From CAVVSQ01 sp963848825 (GTDB lineage: Bacteria > Planctomycetota > Planctomycetia > Gemmatales > Gemmataceae), in assembly GCA_963848825.1 (NCBI GenBank), contig CAWKFA010000008.1, positions 434,001 to 498,000 on the forward strand: DNA of 64,000 bases, written 5' to 3'. The notes beneath the pieces were generated by a model. The model was not told where the DNA came from. It did not search any database and saw only the letters and a list, made by a program, of their open reading frames with translations. A program made the position numbers and the translations under genes. This document shows, piece by piece, positions 38,249-47,672 of this stretch; position 1 is the stretch's first letter, and each line of letters begins with the position of its first letter.

Positions 38249-39042
38249 ATGCTCACGCGCAAATATCTGTTTCCGAACGTCATCGAAATGAATTACCAGG
38301 CTGGTCGGCGGCTGGGCGTCAATGTTTACCTCATTGACGGTGGCTCGGAATTTGTCCTGATCGACATTGGCTATCTGGAAACGGTGGATGAGATCGTCGA
38401 ATTGATCCGCAAGATGGATTTCAATCTATCAACGTGCAAGGCGATCATCGCCACCCACGCCGATGCCGACCACATCCAGGGCCTGGCCCGGGCCCGCGAT
38501 CTACTCAAGACCAAGGTTGCCGCCCATCCCTTCACGGTCGAACCTCTGGAGACGGGCGATGAAATCCTTACCTATGCCACGATCAAGGCGCAAGGTTTCG
38601 CCATCCCAATGCCTCCTTGCAAAACCGACATTTTGCTAAACGAAGGGGACCTGGTCGACGTCGGCAATTTGAAAATGCAGGTTTGGCATACGCCGGGGCA
38701 CACGGCCGGCCAGCTCGCCTTCAAGATGGGCAACCTCTTGTTCAGCGGCGACAACATCTACAAGGATAGCTGCGTCGGCGCCATCGATGCCCATCACGGC
38801 TCAAACATTCCGGAGTTCATCGACTCGCTCAAACGCATCAAGGCCGACAATGCCGAGTTCCTGCTCCCGAGCCATGGCCCGGTGTTTCGCCGTGACAACC
38901 GAAAATCGTCCAGAAAGCGATCGACCGGCTGACGCAGTACCAGTACATGGCCGACTTCGGCACCTGCGCCATCGCCTGGCCGCTCCTGGACGAGTGGGAA
39001 GCCGACGTCAGCGCTGGTCGTCTGCCGAATTTTTCGAAATGA
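38249..39042 (+). CDS. MBL-fold metallohydrolase, one frameshift
   Basis: About 264 residues of the metallo-beta-lactamase fold. Zinc ligands: ATHADADHIQGLARARD (HxHxDH in the form THADADH), HTPGHTAGQLAF, FSGDNIY (Asp bridge) and LLPSHGPV. The frame shifts near 38895, after which KIVQKAIDRLTQYQYMADFG leads to the end at 39042. Relatives include glyoxalase II-like hydrolases and persulfide dioxygenases; the exact substrate is not clear. The His at the first ligand position is replaced in TxHADADH order, so metal stoichiometry could differ. Confidence 0.82.
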
Positions 39043-39059
39043 CCGTTTACTTTGGACCG

Positions 39060-39813
39060 CTAATTCCGCTTTTTTTTCAAGGCGCGCCGCAAAACACGTC
39101 GCGACTGCGGATGGGGCGCCAGCGTGAAACCACTACGCCAGTGCCAAACCATGCTGGCGTCATTACCAAGGATAAAGGTCGTCCACAAGGTGGTATGCCC
39201 CAGGTTGCGCAGCGCGGTAACGGCACTATCCAACAGGCGCTGGCGATGCCGCCGCTTCTCCAGACGGGAGAGACAAATATCCACGTCAGGTGCGGTTGGG
39301 CGGTCGCACGGTCCTTGATGGCGATATGCTCAGGGTCTTCCCAACGATAGCATGCCGAGTCGCTCGGGTCGCCTCCGGGAACCAGCGTAATGGTGATTCC
39401 TCCCAGCGGCGTCGTTTTCTGGGAGTGCACGGCGGTAAAGCTCGCGCCAGGCAACCAGGGCCCGTCGCCGCCGGTCCAGGTTTTCTCCAAAGCCAGTCGG
39501 GATGCGCTCAGGCGCTGGGTGCAATTAAGACCGCCGAAGGGCGGCACACGTTCAAAAGCGTCAGCGAAGAGAGGCGGCAAGTCGGCATGATCGCTGGCAT
39601 TCATTGGTCGAATCTCGACTTCGGCACTCAATTCTTCAGGGTCGGCGCCGTGCCATTTGGCGAATTCAAGTACCCCGTGAAAGTGCTTGGGCGCGGCGAG
39701 ATGATGGCCTGGCCATGCAGATAGTCGTACTGGTAAGCCGGATGGCGCGGCAGCAACGCATATTCCTCGGCGCTTAGCGTCAGGGTAAGGATGGGCGTCC
39801 AGTCGGTACTCAT
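39060..39813 (-). CDS. GNAT-family acetyltransferase, two frameshifts
   Basis: A protein of about 250 residues read over three frames. It begins MSTDWTPILTLTLSAEEYAL, then (shift near 39690) PKHFHGVLEFAKWHGADPEE, then EVEIRPMNASDHADLPPLFA, the usual opening of an N-acetyltransferase domain. The acetyl-CoA site follows in HLTWIFVSPVWRSGGI and, after a shift near 39250, GQRLLDSAVTALRNLGHTTL and the terminal GNDASMVWHWRSGFTLAPHP. The acceptor substrate is unknown. Confidence 0.72.
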
Positions 39814-40014
39814 TTGCAGCGCCTCCAAACCAGAGCCGCGTGAGTTTCCCCGCGAGCTCTGCCCGGTTAGCGTAAAGTGGCCATTATGCGTTCCCGATTC
39901 TACAGTGTCCACTGGTGAAAAGCGGAACATGACTCACTCGGCGTTCTCTGGCCCCAGCCATTTGTTGGCGCGAGGCGCTCCTGGCCAGGCCCTTGCAGGC
40001 ACACTGGAAAAAAC

Positions 40015-41053
40015 ATGAAAATCGGCATCGCGGGATTCGCGGGTTCGGGTAAGAGCACGGTCTTTCACTGGCTCACCGGTGCCGCGCCTGATCCTTCCAA
40101 AAGTCAGCAGGGGCAGATCGGCAAGCCGGAAGTCCCGGACGAACGCCTGGACTGGCTTTCCGACCAATTCAAGCCAAAGAAAACGACGCCGGCCAAGATG
40201 GAGTTTCTGGACACCCCCGGCCTGCTCGCGACGGAGCGCCGCGACAACCCGCGCCGTCTTGGCATCTTGCGCGACGCCGGCGGACTGTTGGTGGTACTCA
40301 ATGGCTTCTCGGGCGGCAACGTGGCCGATGAATTGCTGCGTTTTCGGGAAGAGCTGCTGTTCGCGGACCTGGAGATCGTGATCAATCGGGTCGATAAGCT
40401 GCGCGATCTGCTCAAAAAGCCCAGGCCCGCCAAGCAAAAGGACATCGATCAAGCCGAGTTGAGCCTGCTCGAACGCATCGCCGCCAGCCTGGAAAAAGGG
40501 CAGGGGGCCGGCGTGTTGGGCCTCAAGGAGGAAGAAGAAAAAGCCATCCGGTCGTTTCAATTGTTGACGCTCAAGCGCGAACTGGTGCTGGTCAACATAG
40601 GCGACGACGGCATCGGCAAGGCGCTGCCTGCCGAGTTGCTGGCACTGGCGCCAAACGCCCAGCAAGCGCCGGTCAAGCTGGAAAAGGAGCTGGAAGATCT
40701 GACCGAGGAAGATCGTCAGATGTTCATGCAAGACCTCAATGTCACCGGCTTTTCCAGGCCTGAGGTGTTGCGCGTCCATTTTCGACGCCATGGGGTATAT
40801 CGTCTTTTTCACGGTCGGCGAGGACGAATGTCGGGCGTGGCCCGTGCCCAGGGGAGCGAGCGCCGTCGAAGGCGCAGGCGAAATCCATACCGACCTTTCG
40901 CGAGGTTTTGTGCGCGGCGAAGTGGTCAGCTACCCGGATTTCAAACGGCTAGGATCCATGAAGGAAGCCAAAAGTCGGGGCGTCTATCGCCTGGAGGGCA
41001 AAACCTACATCGTGCAGGATGGGGACATCATGCACATTTTGGCGTCAACATAA
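40015..41053 (+). CDS. YchF/Obg-like GTPase, one frameshift
   Basis: P-loop NTPase of the Obg/YchF branch, about 346 residues. The P-loop is GIAGFAGSGKSTVFHWLTGA and the G3 region is KMEFLDTPGLLATERR. After a shift near 40770 the C-terminal TGS-like domain reads MGYIVFFTVGEDECRAWPVP, then IHTDLSRGFVRGEVVSYPDF and KTYIVQDGDIMHI, very close to the YchF end. YchF proper binds ATP and the ribosome. The sequence between P-loop and TGS has long charged helices (LLKKPRPAKQKDIDQAELSL) as in YchF's coiled coil. A divergent paralogue is possible. Confidence 0.82.
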
Positions 41054-41058
41054 CGCGG

Positions 41059-41165
41059 CTAGCAGCCCGTTGAAAAAGGGGTCAGACCCCCTTGAAGCGA
41101 ACTGAGTTTTCAACGTTTTTGTAGGGTAACGAAGGGGTCTGACCCCTTTTTCAACGGGCTGCTAG
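41059..41165. repeat. Palindromic intergenic element, copy 2 (inverted relative to copy 1)
   Basis: A 107-base element, the reverse complement of the one at 26392-26497: same 32-base arms and a near-identical core. It fills the gap between the GTPase stop (41053) and the membrane-protein gene, whose TAG stop is formed by the element's CTAG end. Core differences from copy 1 are a few substitutions and small indels. Confidence 0.9.
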
Positions 41166-41890
41166 ACACTAACCGCGTAGCCAAGCAGGATTGGCAATAC
41201 CGTAAAGGTGACGATCAACCAGAGAACAATGGCCAGCCCGATGGCGTGGCCCAACTGAAAACGTAGGAGCAACCACAAGCAGAGGCACCAGGCCACGAAA
41301 TGGCCGAAGTTCAAAAAAAGGTTCATCACAAAGCGGCCCCAGCGAAAAACGCTGGGTATGCCGTCGGGCCCGTCGCCGTATTCCCGCATGACCCAGCCCT
41401 GGTCGTTAACGTACTCGCCGTTGGCTCCGCTTGTTCCCGGCGTATATTTGAATAGTTGCTTCTCGCCATTTAAGTCCATTTCGACGCCGACCACCCCGTC
41501 GAGGCGCCACGGACGGCTGGGCGTATAGCTTGTGTCCGCATAACGGTAGGCCGTCTGATTCTGGCGCTTGCGCTTGTAAACTTTCTTCTCGCCGTCCTTG
41601 TTCATGGCCCAGACCTCCATGGCCGGCTCCTTGAGGAGGTCCACGCGCGGGTTGAAGCGAAACAGCGTGTCATAAGGAATGTTCGTCGGGGCATGCCCCT
41701 CGGCACTGGCGTCCAGGACGCACCAGATAGCGAAGAACAAGGTCAGCACGCCCGCGGCCGCCGGCGCCTGCCAGTAAAGCCCGCCCGAGGGCTCCGTATA
41801 AAGAAACCCCTGTAAAAACATCGACGCGACATAGAGGAGTACCGCCAGGGCGACCCCCGTCACCAGCAATATCAACAAAAGCGTCAGCAC
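41162..41890 (-). CDS. Membrane protein of unknown function
   Basis: Intact 242-residue protein: two N-terminal helices (LLLILLVTGVALAVLLYVAS and APAAAGVLTLFFAIWCVLDA) flank a short loop, a ~110-residue polar domain with MEVWAMNKDGEKKVYKRKRQ and RPWRLDGVVGVEMDLNGEKQ follows, then two C-terminal helices (FLNFGHFVAWCLCLWLLLRF, IGLAIVLWLIVTFTVLPILL). I do not recognise the family. Its stop codon is provided by the palindromic element. Confidence 0.7.
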   Translation of the reverse strand: MLTLLLILLVTGVALAVLLYVASMFLQGFLYTEPSGGLYWQAPAAAGVLTLFFAIWCVLDASAEGHAPTNIPYDTLFRFNPRVDLLKEPAMEVWAMNKDGEKKVYKRKRQNQTAYRYADTSYTPSRPWRLDGVVGVEMDLNGEKQLFKYTPGTSGANGEYVNDQGWVMREYGDGPDGIPSVFRWGRFVMNLFLNFGHFVAWCLCLWLLLRFQLGHAIGLAIVLWLIVTFTVLPILLGYAVSV

Positions 41891-42023
41891 AACATACTCC
41901 AGTCAGCGGTAAAATCGTCTTTGGGCCTGCCGAGCCCTTTCCCGTTTTTCCTAGTTTAACAAGCTGCCCCTTAAAGACAAACTTCGCTTGTGGCAAATCA
42001 CGGGGTTGTTATAATTCGCCGCG

Positions 42024-43439
42024 ATGGTCGCTTCCTTTTGCCTATTAACGTGTGCTTTGACCCTCGGCCAGCTGCCGGAGCGGGCCGAATGGCAGCTTTC
42101 TCCTCAGCTCCCCGCCGGCATGGAGCTAACTTATACCGGCAGCTACCGGGAAGAAGACCTCGATCCCAACGTTCATTACGAGCGGGAATACCGCCTGGAT
42201 GCCAATGTCTTTGTCACCGACGCCAAGGCGCGGCGGTGGGACGTGGCCTTTATGACTTCGCTGAGCCTAAAAGAAAAAAACCAAGACAGCAAAAGTAACA
42301 AGAAGCCGCCGTCCGCGTCGGTTCGCCTGGAACTAGCCACAATCGACGATCAAGGCCGGGTCCGTGGCAGCGTGCCCTTGAATATACCCGTCTCGGGCCC
42401 ACCGACGATCGAGTGCGGCATGTTTGTCGACGCGCCCATCACCAAAGTTGGGCGTACTCAAGTTTGGGAAGTAAACGAAGAGGGGCGTCCGCCGCGTACC
42501 TGGAAGGTCGAGGGCCTCGAACCCTGTAATGGGATTACCTGCATCAAATTGGTCGTTAACCAACAATCCGAGGATTGGGACCGCCCGCGCACCGATCATG
42601 CCGCCTGGCGCCGGCGCGACACCATCTGGTTCAGGACGCCGCTAGGCGTGGCGCAGAAGGTTGAACGCATTATCGAACGTCGCGATCCGGCACGCCGCGA
42701 TCCCACCCAACGAACGACGGTCCGCTATGAGCTGGAAAGCCATCAGCGCTGGCCTGGCCAACTCCTGGAGGATCGCCGCGCGGAAATACTCAAGACCAAG
42801 AAGTTTCAGGACGAAGCCCGGCCTTTACTGGCGCAACCGGCTCTTTACTCTCAGCAGATCCAGGCGCTGCAACGCAAGATTGTCCATTACACGGCCAGTC
42901 AGTCCCCGACGCCTTATCGCAAAGCTGTTTTGGCTGTGCAAAGCCACCTGGAAAGCGCTCGCCGTGGCGACACGCCACCCGATGCGAAGCAAGACGAAAT
43001 CAACTTGTCGGCGGCTGTGTCCGTTGGCCAGCGTGTGCCGGATTTTGTCGTCACGAACCTGACCGGCAAGGAGTCTGCCCGCCTCGCGCGCCTGCTGGGC
43101 CGGCCCGTATTCGTCTTCTTCTTCAATCCCAAGACCGACATCGGCAAAGATGTGCTCCGGTTCGCCGCCGAACTTCATAATCGCCATGGCGATAGCCTGA
43201 GCATCATGGCCCTGGCCGTCACCAACGATGTGGACCTCGTCCGCCAACAGCACACGGACCTCCGTCTGCCGTTTGCCCTCCTCGACGGCAAGGGGTTGCA
43301 CCATACCTTTGGCGTCGATGATACCCCTCGTCTGGTAGTGCTGGACGGCGAAGGAATTCTTCGCTTTGCCGTCACCGGCTGGGGAATAAATACCTCGACC
43401 GAGATTGCTGAAGAGCTAGTCCGGTGTATGCCCAGGTAG
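42024..43439 (+). CDS. Secreted protein with a thioredoxin-like C-terminal domain
   Basis: Intact 471-residue exported protein (short signal peptide MVASFCLLTCALTLGQ). Residues ~20-270 form a beta-rich domain similar in layout to the protein at 28007 (AGMELTYTGSYREEDLDPNV). The last ~150 residues are an AhpC/TlpA-like thioredoxin fold: VGQRVPDFVVTNLTGKESA, VFVFFFNPKTDIGKDVLRFA and TPRLVVLDGEGILRFAVTGW. The redox CxxC is absent: the expected place reads FNPKTD. It is therefore unlikely to be a disulfide reductase. Confidence 0.72.
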   Translation: MVASFCLLTCALTLGQLPERAEWQLSPQLPAGMELTYTGSYREEDLDPNVHYEREYRLDANVFVTDAKARRWDVAFMTSLSLKEKNQDSKSNKKPPSASVRLELATIDDQGRVRGSVPLNIPVSGPPTIECGMFVDAPITKVGRTQVWEVNEEGRPPRTWKVEGLEPCNGITCIKLVVNQQSEDWDRPRTDHAAWRRRDTIWFRTPLGVAQKVERIIERRDPARRDPTQRTTVRYELESHQRWPGQLLEDRRAEILKTKKFQDEARPLLAQPALYSQQIQALQRKIVHYTASQSPTPYRKAVLAVQSHLESARRGDTPPDAKQDEINLSAAVSVGQRVPDFVVTNLTGKESARLARLLGRPVFVFFFNPKTDIGKDVLRFAAELHNRHGDSLSIMALAVTNDVDLVRQQHTDLRLPFALLDGKGLHHTFGVDDTPRLVVLDGEGILRFAVTGWGINTSTEIAEELVRCMPR

Positions 43440-43631
43440 GCGAGGCCTCCTTCTTAGCCCAAATTACCACTTTTTCGCAAACCGCTTTCTTGTTAGTCCA
43501 CGCACTCAAGGTCCAATGCTTACAGCCCCATGCTCAGGTAAAAAAGGTCGTTGGAATTTACCAGTTGTCGGTGTTCTTTGGACATCCTGATCGGTACGAT
43601 TGGAGTGATCGGGCCGGGAAAGGTTGCCGTC

Positions 43632-44117
43632 ATGACCGATTATCAAATACAGCCGAATACGCGTCTTTGCGCGGTTACCGGGCAACCATTGCAGGTGGGC
43701 GAGAAATTCTACACGGCCCTGGTGGAAGAGGGCGACCACTTTGTGCGCAAGGACTATAGTCTGTCGGCCTGGCAAGGACCGCCGCCGGGCACGTTCAGTT
43801 TTTGGACCGGACGCGTACCGCCGGCCCAGGAAAATACCAGGCCGCGCTTCGACGATGATCTGCTGGAAGAATGTTTTCATCGCCTCGAAGGACAGACCGA
43901 TGCGAGCCGTGTGAATTTCCGCTATGTGGTCGCCCTGCTGCTGATCCGCCGCAAACGTCTGAAACTGAACAAGACCATCGTCGAGGATGGCGCGGAAAAG
44001 ATGCTTGTGCAGTGCCTCGGCACGGAGGAAGTTCAACAGGTGATCAACCCGCGACTGACAGAAGAAGAAATGACCGAAGTCCAGGATGAGGTTTTCAAGG
44101 TCCTGGGGTGGAATTAA
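43632..44117 (+). CDS. Conserved planctomycete protein of unknown function
   Basis: A 161-residue soluble protein. ATG 43632 has AAAGG nine bases upstream. Near the N-terminus CAVTGQPLQVGEKFYTALVE carries a single Cys-x-Val-Thr-Gly that resembles half a zinc knuckle; then come FRYVVALLLIRRKRLKLNKT and EEMTEVQDEVFKVLGW at the end. It is followed 69 bases later by a lipoprotein gene on the same strand. I recall similar short proteins in planctomycete genomes, but no function. Confidence 0.6.
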   Translation: MTDYQIQPNTRLCAVTGQPLQVGEKFYTALVEEGDHFVRKDYSLSAWQGPPPGTFSFWTGRVPPAQENTRPRFDDDLLEECFHRLEGQTDASRVNFRYVVALLLIRRKRLKLNKTIVEDGAEKMLVQCLGTEEVQQVINPRLTEEEMTEVQDEVFKVLGWN

Positions 44118-44185
44118 CGCGCTTCGCACTTGCGCTTGCGGCGCAGAACAGATTCTCATTGCGGGCGGCATTGAGGGAGGTCCCT

Positions 44186-45126
44186 TTGAAACCTATGGCG
44201 ACGGTTATCGGCCTGGGCATGCTTATCGCCATGGCGGGCTGCTCGAGTACGCGCTGGGGTTGGATCAAAAACGAGGGCGCTCCCGGGCCCGGCGTCTCCG
44301 GCGAGCCACCGAGCGTAACGCAACTTGTGAAGTGGTTGAACGACAATGCCGAGCGCATCGACAGTATGCGCGTCGAGGACGTCGATATCTCTTGTTCGCA
44401 AAAACTCCGGCCTTTCCCCGGGCTTCGCGGGATGATGGTCGCGGACAAGCCGAGAAACTTTCGCCTGAGCGGCAGTGCCCTGGGCAAGACAGTCGTCGAT
44501 CTGGGGTCCAATAACCAGGAATTTTGGTATTGGATCAGTAAGGCCAATCCGCCGTATCAGTATTATTGTGCCTACCAGGACTTGGAGGGAGGCCGCGTGG
44601 CGCGATGCCGTTCCCCTTCCAGCCGCAATGGGTCATGGAATCGCTCGGCCTTGGGCCGTACGGGCCAGCCGATCGTTATACTCTCGAGCACGATAGCCAG
44701 ACGATCAAGCTGGTCGAGAAAACCACCTCGTCGCAGGGCACGCCTGTGCGCAAAGTGATCGTGTTCCGGCGCGACCCGTTGCCACTTAAATCGACGACCC
44801 CGCAGGTCACCCATTATTTGCTGCTCGATGATACCACCGGCAAGGAGATATGTTCCGCCCACATCACGGAAGTTCAGCACGATAACGCAACGGGCGCCGT
44901 GGTGCCGCGCCGCATCGCCTTGCTTTGGCCTTCGGAGGATTTGAAGCTGGCCATGCGTTTGGATGGAGTCACCATCAATACCCCGGTAACTCCGTCGATG
45001 TTCACGCGTCAAAACATGCCCAATACACAGTCGTTTAATTTAGTGCGCATGCAAGTGGACAACACGCCGCCCCCGCAAGCGATTACCGGCTTGAGCTCAA
45101 AAGTTTGCGCAGTCCAGGGACCTTGA
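44186..45126 (+). CDS. Lipoprotein resembling LolA-type carrier proteins, one frameshift
   Basis: About 313 residues. A TTG start at 44186 with GGGAGG five bases upstream gives a basic residue before the lipobox (LIAMAGC); ATG 44195 is the alternative. The mature part has KWLNDNAERIDSMRVEDVDI and MVADKPRNFRLSGSALGKTV, then DLGSNNQEFWYWISK, a pattern seen in planctomycete LolA-like 'outer-membrane lipoprotein-sorting' relatives. The frame shifts near 44600 and continues with GPYGPADRYTLEHDSQTIKL. It would sit in the outer membrane with a hydrophobic-ligand cradle; function is inferred. Confidence 0.62.
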
Positions 45127-45411
45127 AGACACTTGTGTTTTTTGGATTTCGCCAATAAATGGCCTTTGGTGCTCGTTTATTAGGCATTTTCTCAGGTGGC
45201 CTGTCTGCGCATGGTGGTGCCACTGTTTGACGAAACCCCTTGCTGGCCCAACCGGTTATAATTAGCGCCCCGGCACCTCTTTAATTAGCGGCACGCGAGT
45301 TGCTTTTCGCTACTCAGTCTCATTCTTCCATGGGCTCAATGGCTCACCTCTCCAGGCGAGACGCTGTACGCGCTCTGTAAGCGCCGAGGATGTCTTTAAT
45401 ACGCATCCCCG

Positions 45412-47579
45412 GTGGTGGTGTGCGCCTCTCATACACTGGGATGCCATTTGGACCTGCTTGGCGAGTCAGTATGTCCGTATTGCGGCGTAGGCTGCCGCTT
45501 ACGCTTTGAGGGTACCGATGGTCAGGTTCAACGAGTGCGCGGCGTCGAAAACGCACCCGCCAACCTCGGCGGACCTGTGCGCAAGGGTGCCCAGCTTGGT
45601 CCCACAATTCGCACGCAGGACCGGCTAACCAAACCCCAACTTCGTCTCAGCCGGCACGATGCCTTTCAGGAAGTCGACTGGGATACCAGCCTTCGCTACA
45701 TCGCCGAGATATTTCACCAACATCCTCAATACCCATGGCCCGGAAGCCGTCGCCTTTTACGGCAGCGGCCAGCTCGATACCGAAACCGTCTATCTCGTCA
45801 GCAAGTTGTTCAAGGGCTATCTGGGCTGCAACAACACCGATTCCAATAGCCGGCTGTGCATGGCGGCCGCGGTCGCCGGCTATCGCACGAGCCTGGGCAG
45901 CGACGGGCCGCCGACCTGTTATGACGACATCGACCTGGCCGACGTGATCGTCATCATGGGCAGCAACATGGCCGAGGCGCATCCGGTGACGTTCGACCGC
46001 GTCAAGGCCAGCAAGAAAGCAAATCCCCAACAGCAGATCGTGGTCATCGATCCGCGCCGCACTGCCGACGGCGGCGGCTGCCGACCTGTATCTTCCGGTC
46101 GCAGCCCGGCGGCGATATCGCCCTGCTCAACGCCCTGGGCCGCATGCTGCTCGACCATGGGGGCGGCGGACAAGCGTCTTCATCGCCGAGCACACGCGCG
46201 GTTTCGAGGATTATCGCCAGTTTCTCATGGCGCAGGACGTTGCCGAATTATGTGCGGTCGCCGGCGTGCCCGCCGGCGAGGTTTTCTCGCTGGCATCGCG
46301 GATCGCAGAGGCACGAAGGTTCTTGTCAGCTTCTACTGCATGGGGCTCAATCAAAGCACGGTCGGCATGTGGAAGAACAACAGCCTCATCAATCTCCACC
46401 TGCTCACCGGCCAGATCGGCAAGCCGGGCGCGGGCCCGTTTTCGCTCACGGGCCAGCCCAACGCGATGGGGGGCCGAGAAGGCGGCCTGCTGTCGCATCA
46501 GCTGCCCGGCTATCGCACCGTCGAGGATGAAGCACACCGCGCGGATGCCGAGCGCTTCTGGGGCCGCCGGTCCGGGAACATCAGTCCCAAGGTCGGCCTG
46601 ACTGCCGTCGAGATGTTTCGCGCCTGGAAAAGGGCAAGCTCAAGGCCATCTGGATTGCCGGCACCAACCCGGCAGTCAGCTTGCCCGATCTGCATCACGT
46701 GCGCCGCGCCTTGCAAAAGGCGCAGCTCGTCGTCGTGCAAGATGCCTATCATCCGACCGAAACGACACGCCTGGCCGATGTCATTTTGCCGGTCGCGCAG
46801 TGGGGCGAAAAGGAATGGACCAGCACCAACAGCGAACGCATGGTCAGCTACAGCCCAAAGCTCTGGGACGCCGCCCGGCGAAGCGCTGCCCGATTGGGAG
46901 ATTCTCGCTCGGTTCGCCCGGACGCTTGGGCTATCAAGAGCTTCGACTATCAATTCAGCCGACGAAGTCTGGGATGAATTCATCCAGATGACGTCGGGCC
47001 GGCCGTGCGACATGGCCGGCGCGACCAGCCGAGCGCTTGCAAGAGCTAAGCAGCTTGCAATGGCCGTGCCCGACGCCGGACCATCCCGGCAGCAAGCGAC
47101 GTATCCTCGATCGCAAGTTTTCCACTCCCGATGGCCGGGCCGTCTTTTTGCCGCGCGATCATAAGGAGCCGCGCGAGGTTCCCGATCACGAGTTCCCTTT
47201 CGTCCTCACGACGGGCCGGCTTTACGCCCACTGGCACACCCTGACGCGGACCGGCAAGGCGGAAAAGCTGGTCAAACGCGAGCCGGCACCCTTCGTCGAA
47301 ATCAATCCCCAGGATGCCGGCCGTTTGGATCTCGCCGAGGGGGATCTCGTGCAGATATCCAGCCGCCGCGGCACCATCCAGTTGCCGGCCCGGTTGCGTG
47401 AAGGGGTGCTGCCCGGCATGATCTTTGTCCCCTTCCACTGGGGCGACGAGTATTCGCCCGGCAATGCCGCCAATTATTTGACGATCAGCGCGATCGGCCG
47501 CGTCGCCAAGCAACCCGAATTGAAGTTTTGCGCGGTCAGCTTGGAGAAAGTGCCCCAGGTAAAAAAAGAGTCGCAGTGA
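45412..47579 (+). CDS. nasA: Assimilatory nitrate reductase (Mo-bisMGD), at least seven frameshifts
   Basis: Molybdopterin oxidoreductase of the NasA/NapA type: reduces nitrate to nitrite. The N-terminal 4Fe-4S motif is CPYCGVGCRLRFEG; further conserved parts are NNTDSNSRLCMAAAVAGY, MGSNMAEAHPVTFDRVKASK, LHLLTGQIGKPGAGPFSLTG (NAMGGREGG follows), AIWIAGTNPAVSLPD and the C-terminal MGD site TGRLYAHWHTLTRTGKAEKL. Frame changes are needed near 45720, 46070, 46180, 46310, 46620, 46870 and 47040. That is far more than any neighbour has, so it may be a true pseudogene or a badly read GC-rich stretch. The start is uncertain. Confidence 0.8.
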
Positions 47580-47672
47580 CCCGTGGTAGCCCTTGACTCT
47601 TGTTCCCGTAGCGGGCGAATAGCCAGGGTACGCGTGATGTTCTCAGTCCTGCGATAGAAAGGTTAGCTTTTC

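Noticed and set aside
26392..41165. Composite transposon bounded by the two inverted 106-base elements
   Set aside because: The 14.7 kb between them holds ordinary genes with no transposase, and each copy sits neatly between convergent genes, so separate insertions are more likely.
45344..45607. Minus-strand frame opposite the nitrate reductase start
   Set aside because: The plus strand carries the 4Fe-4S motif of the reductase in the same interval.
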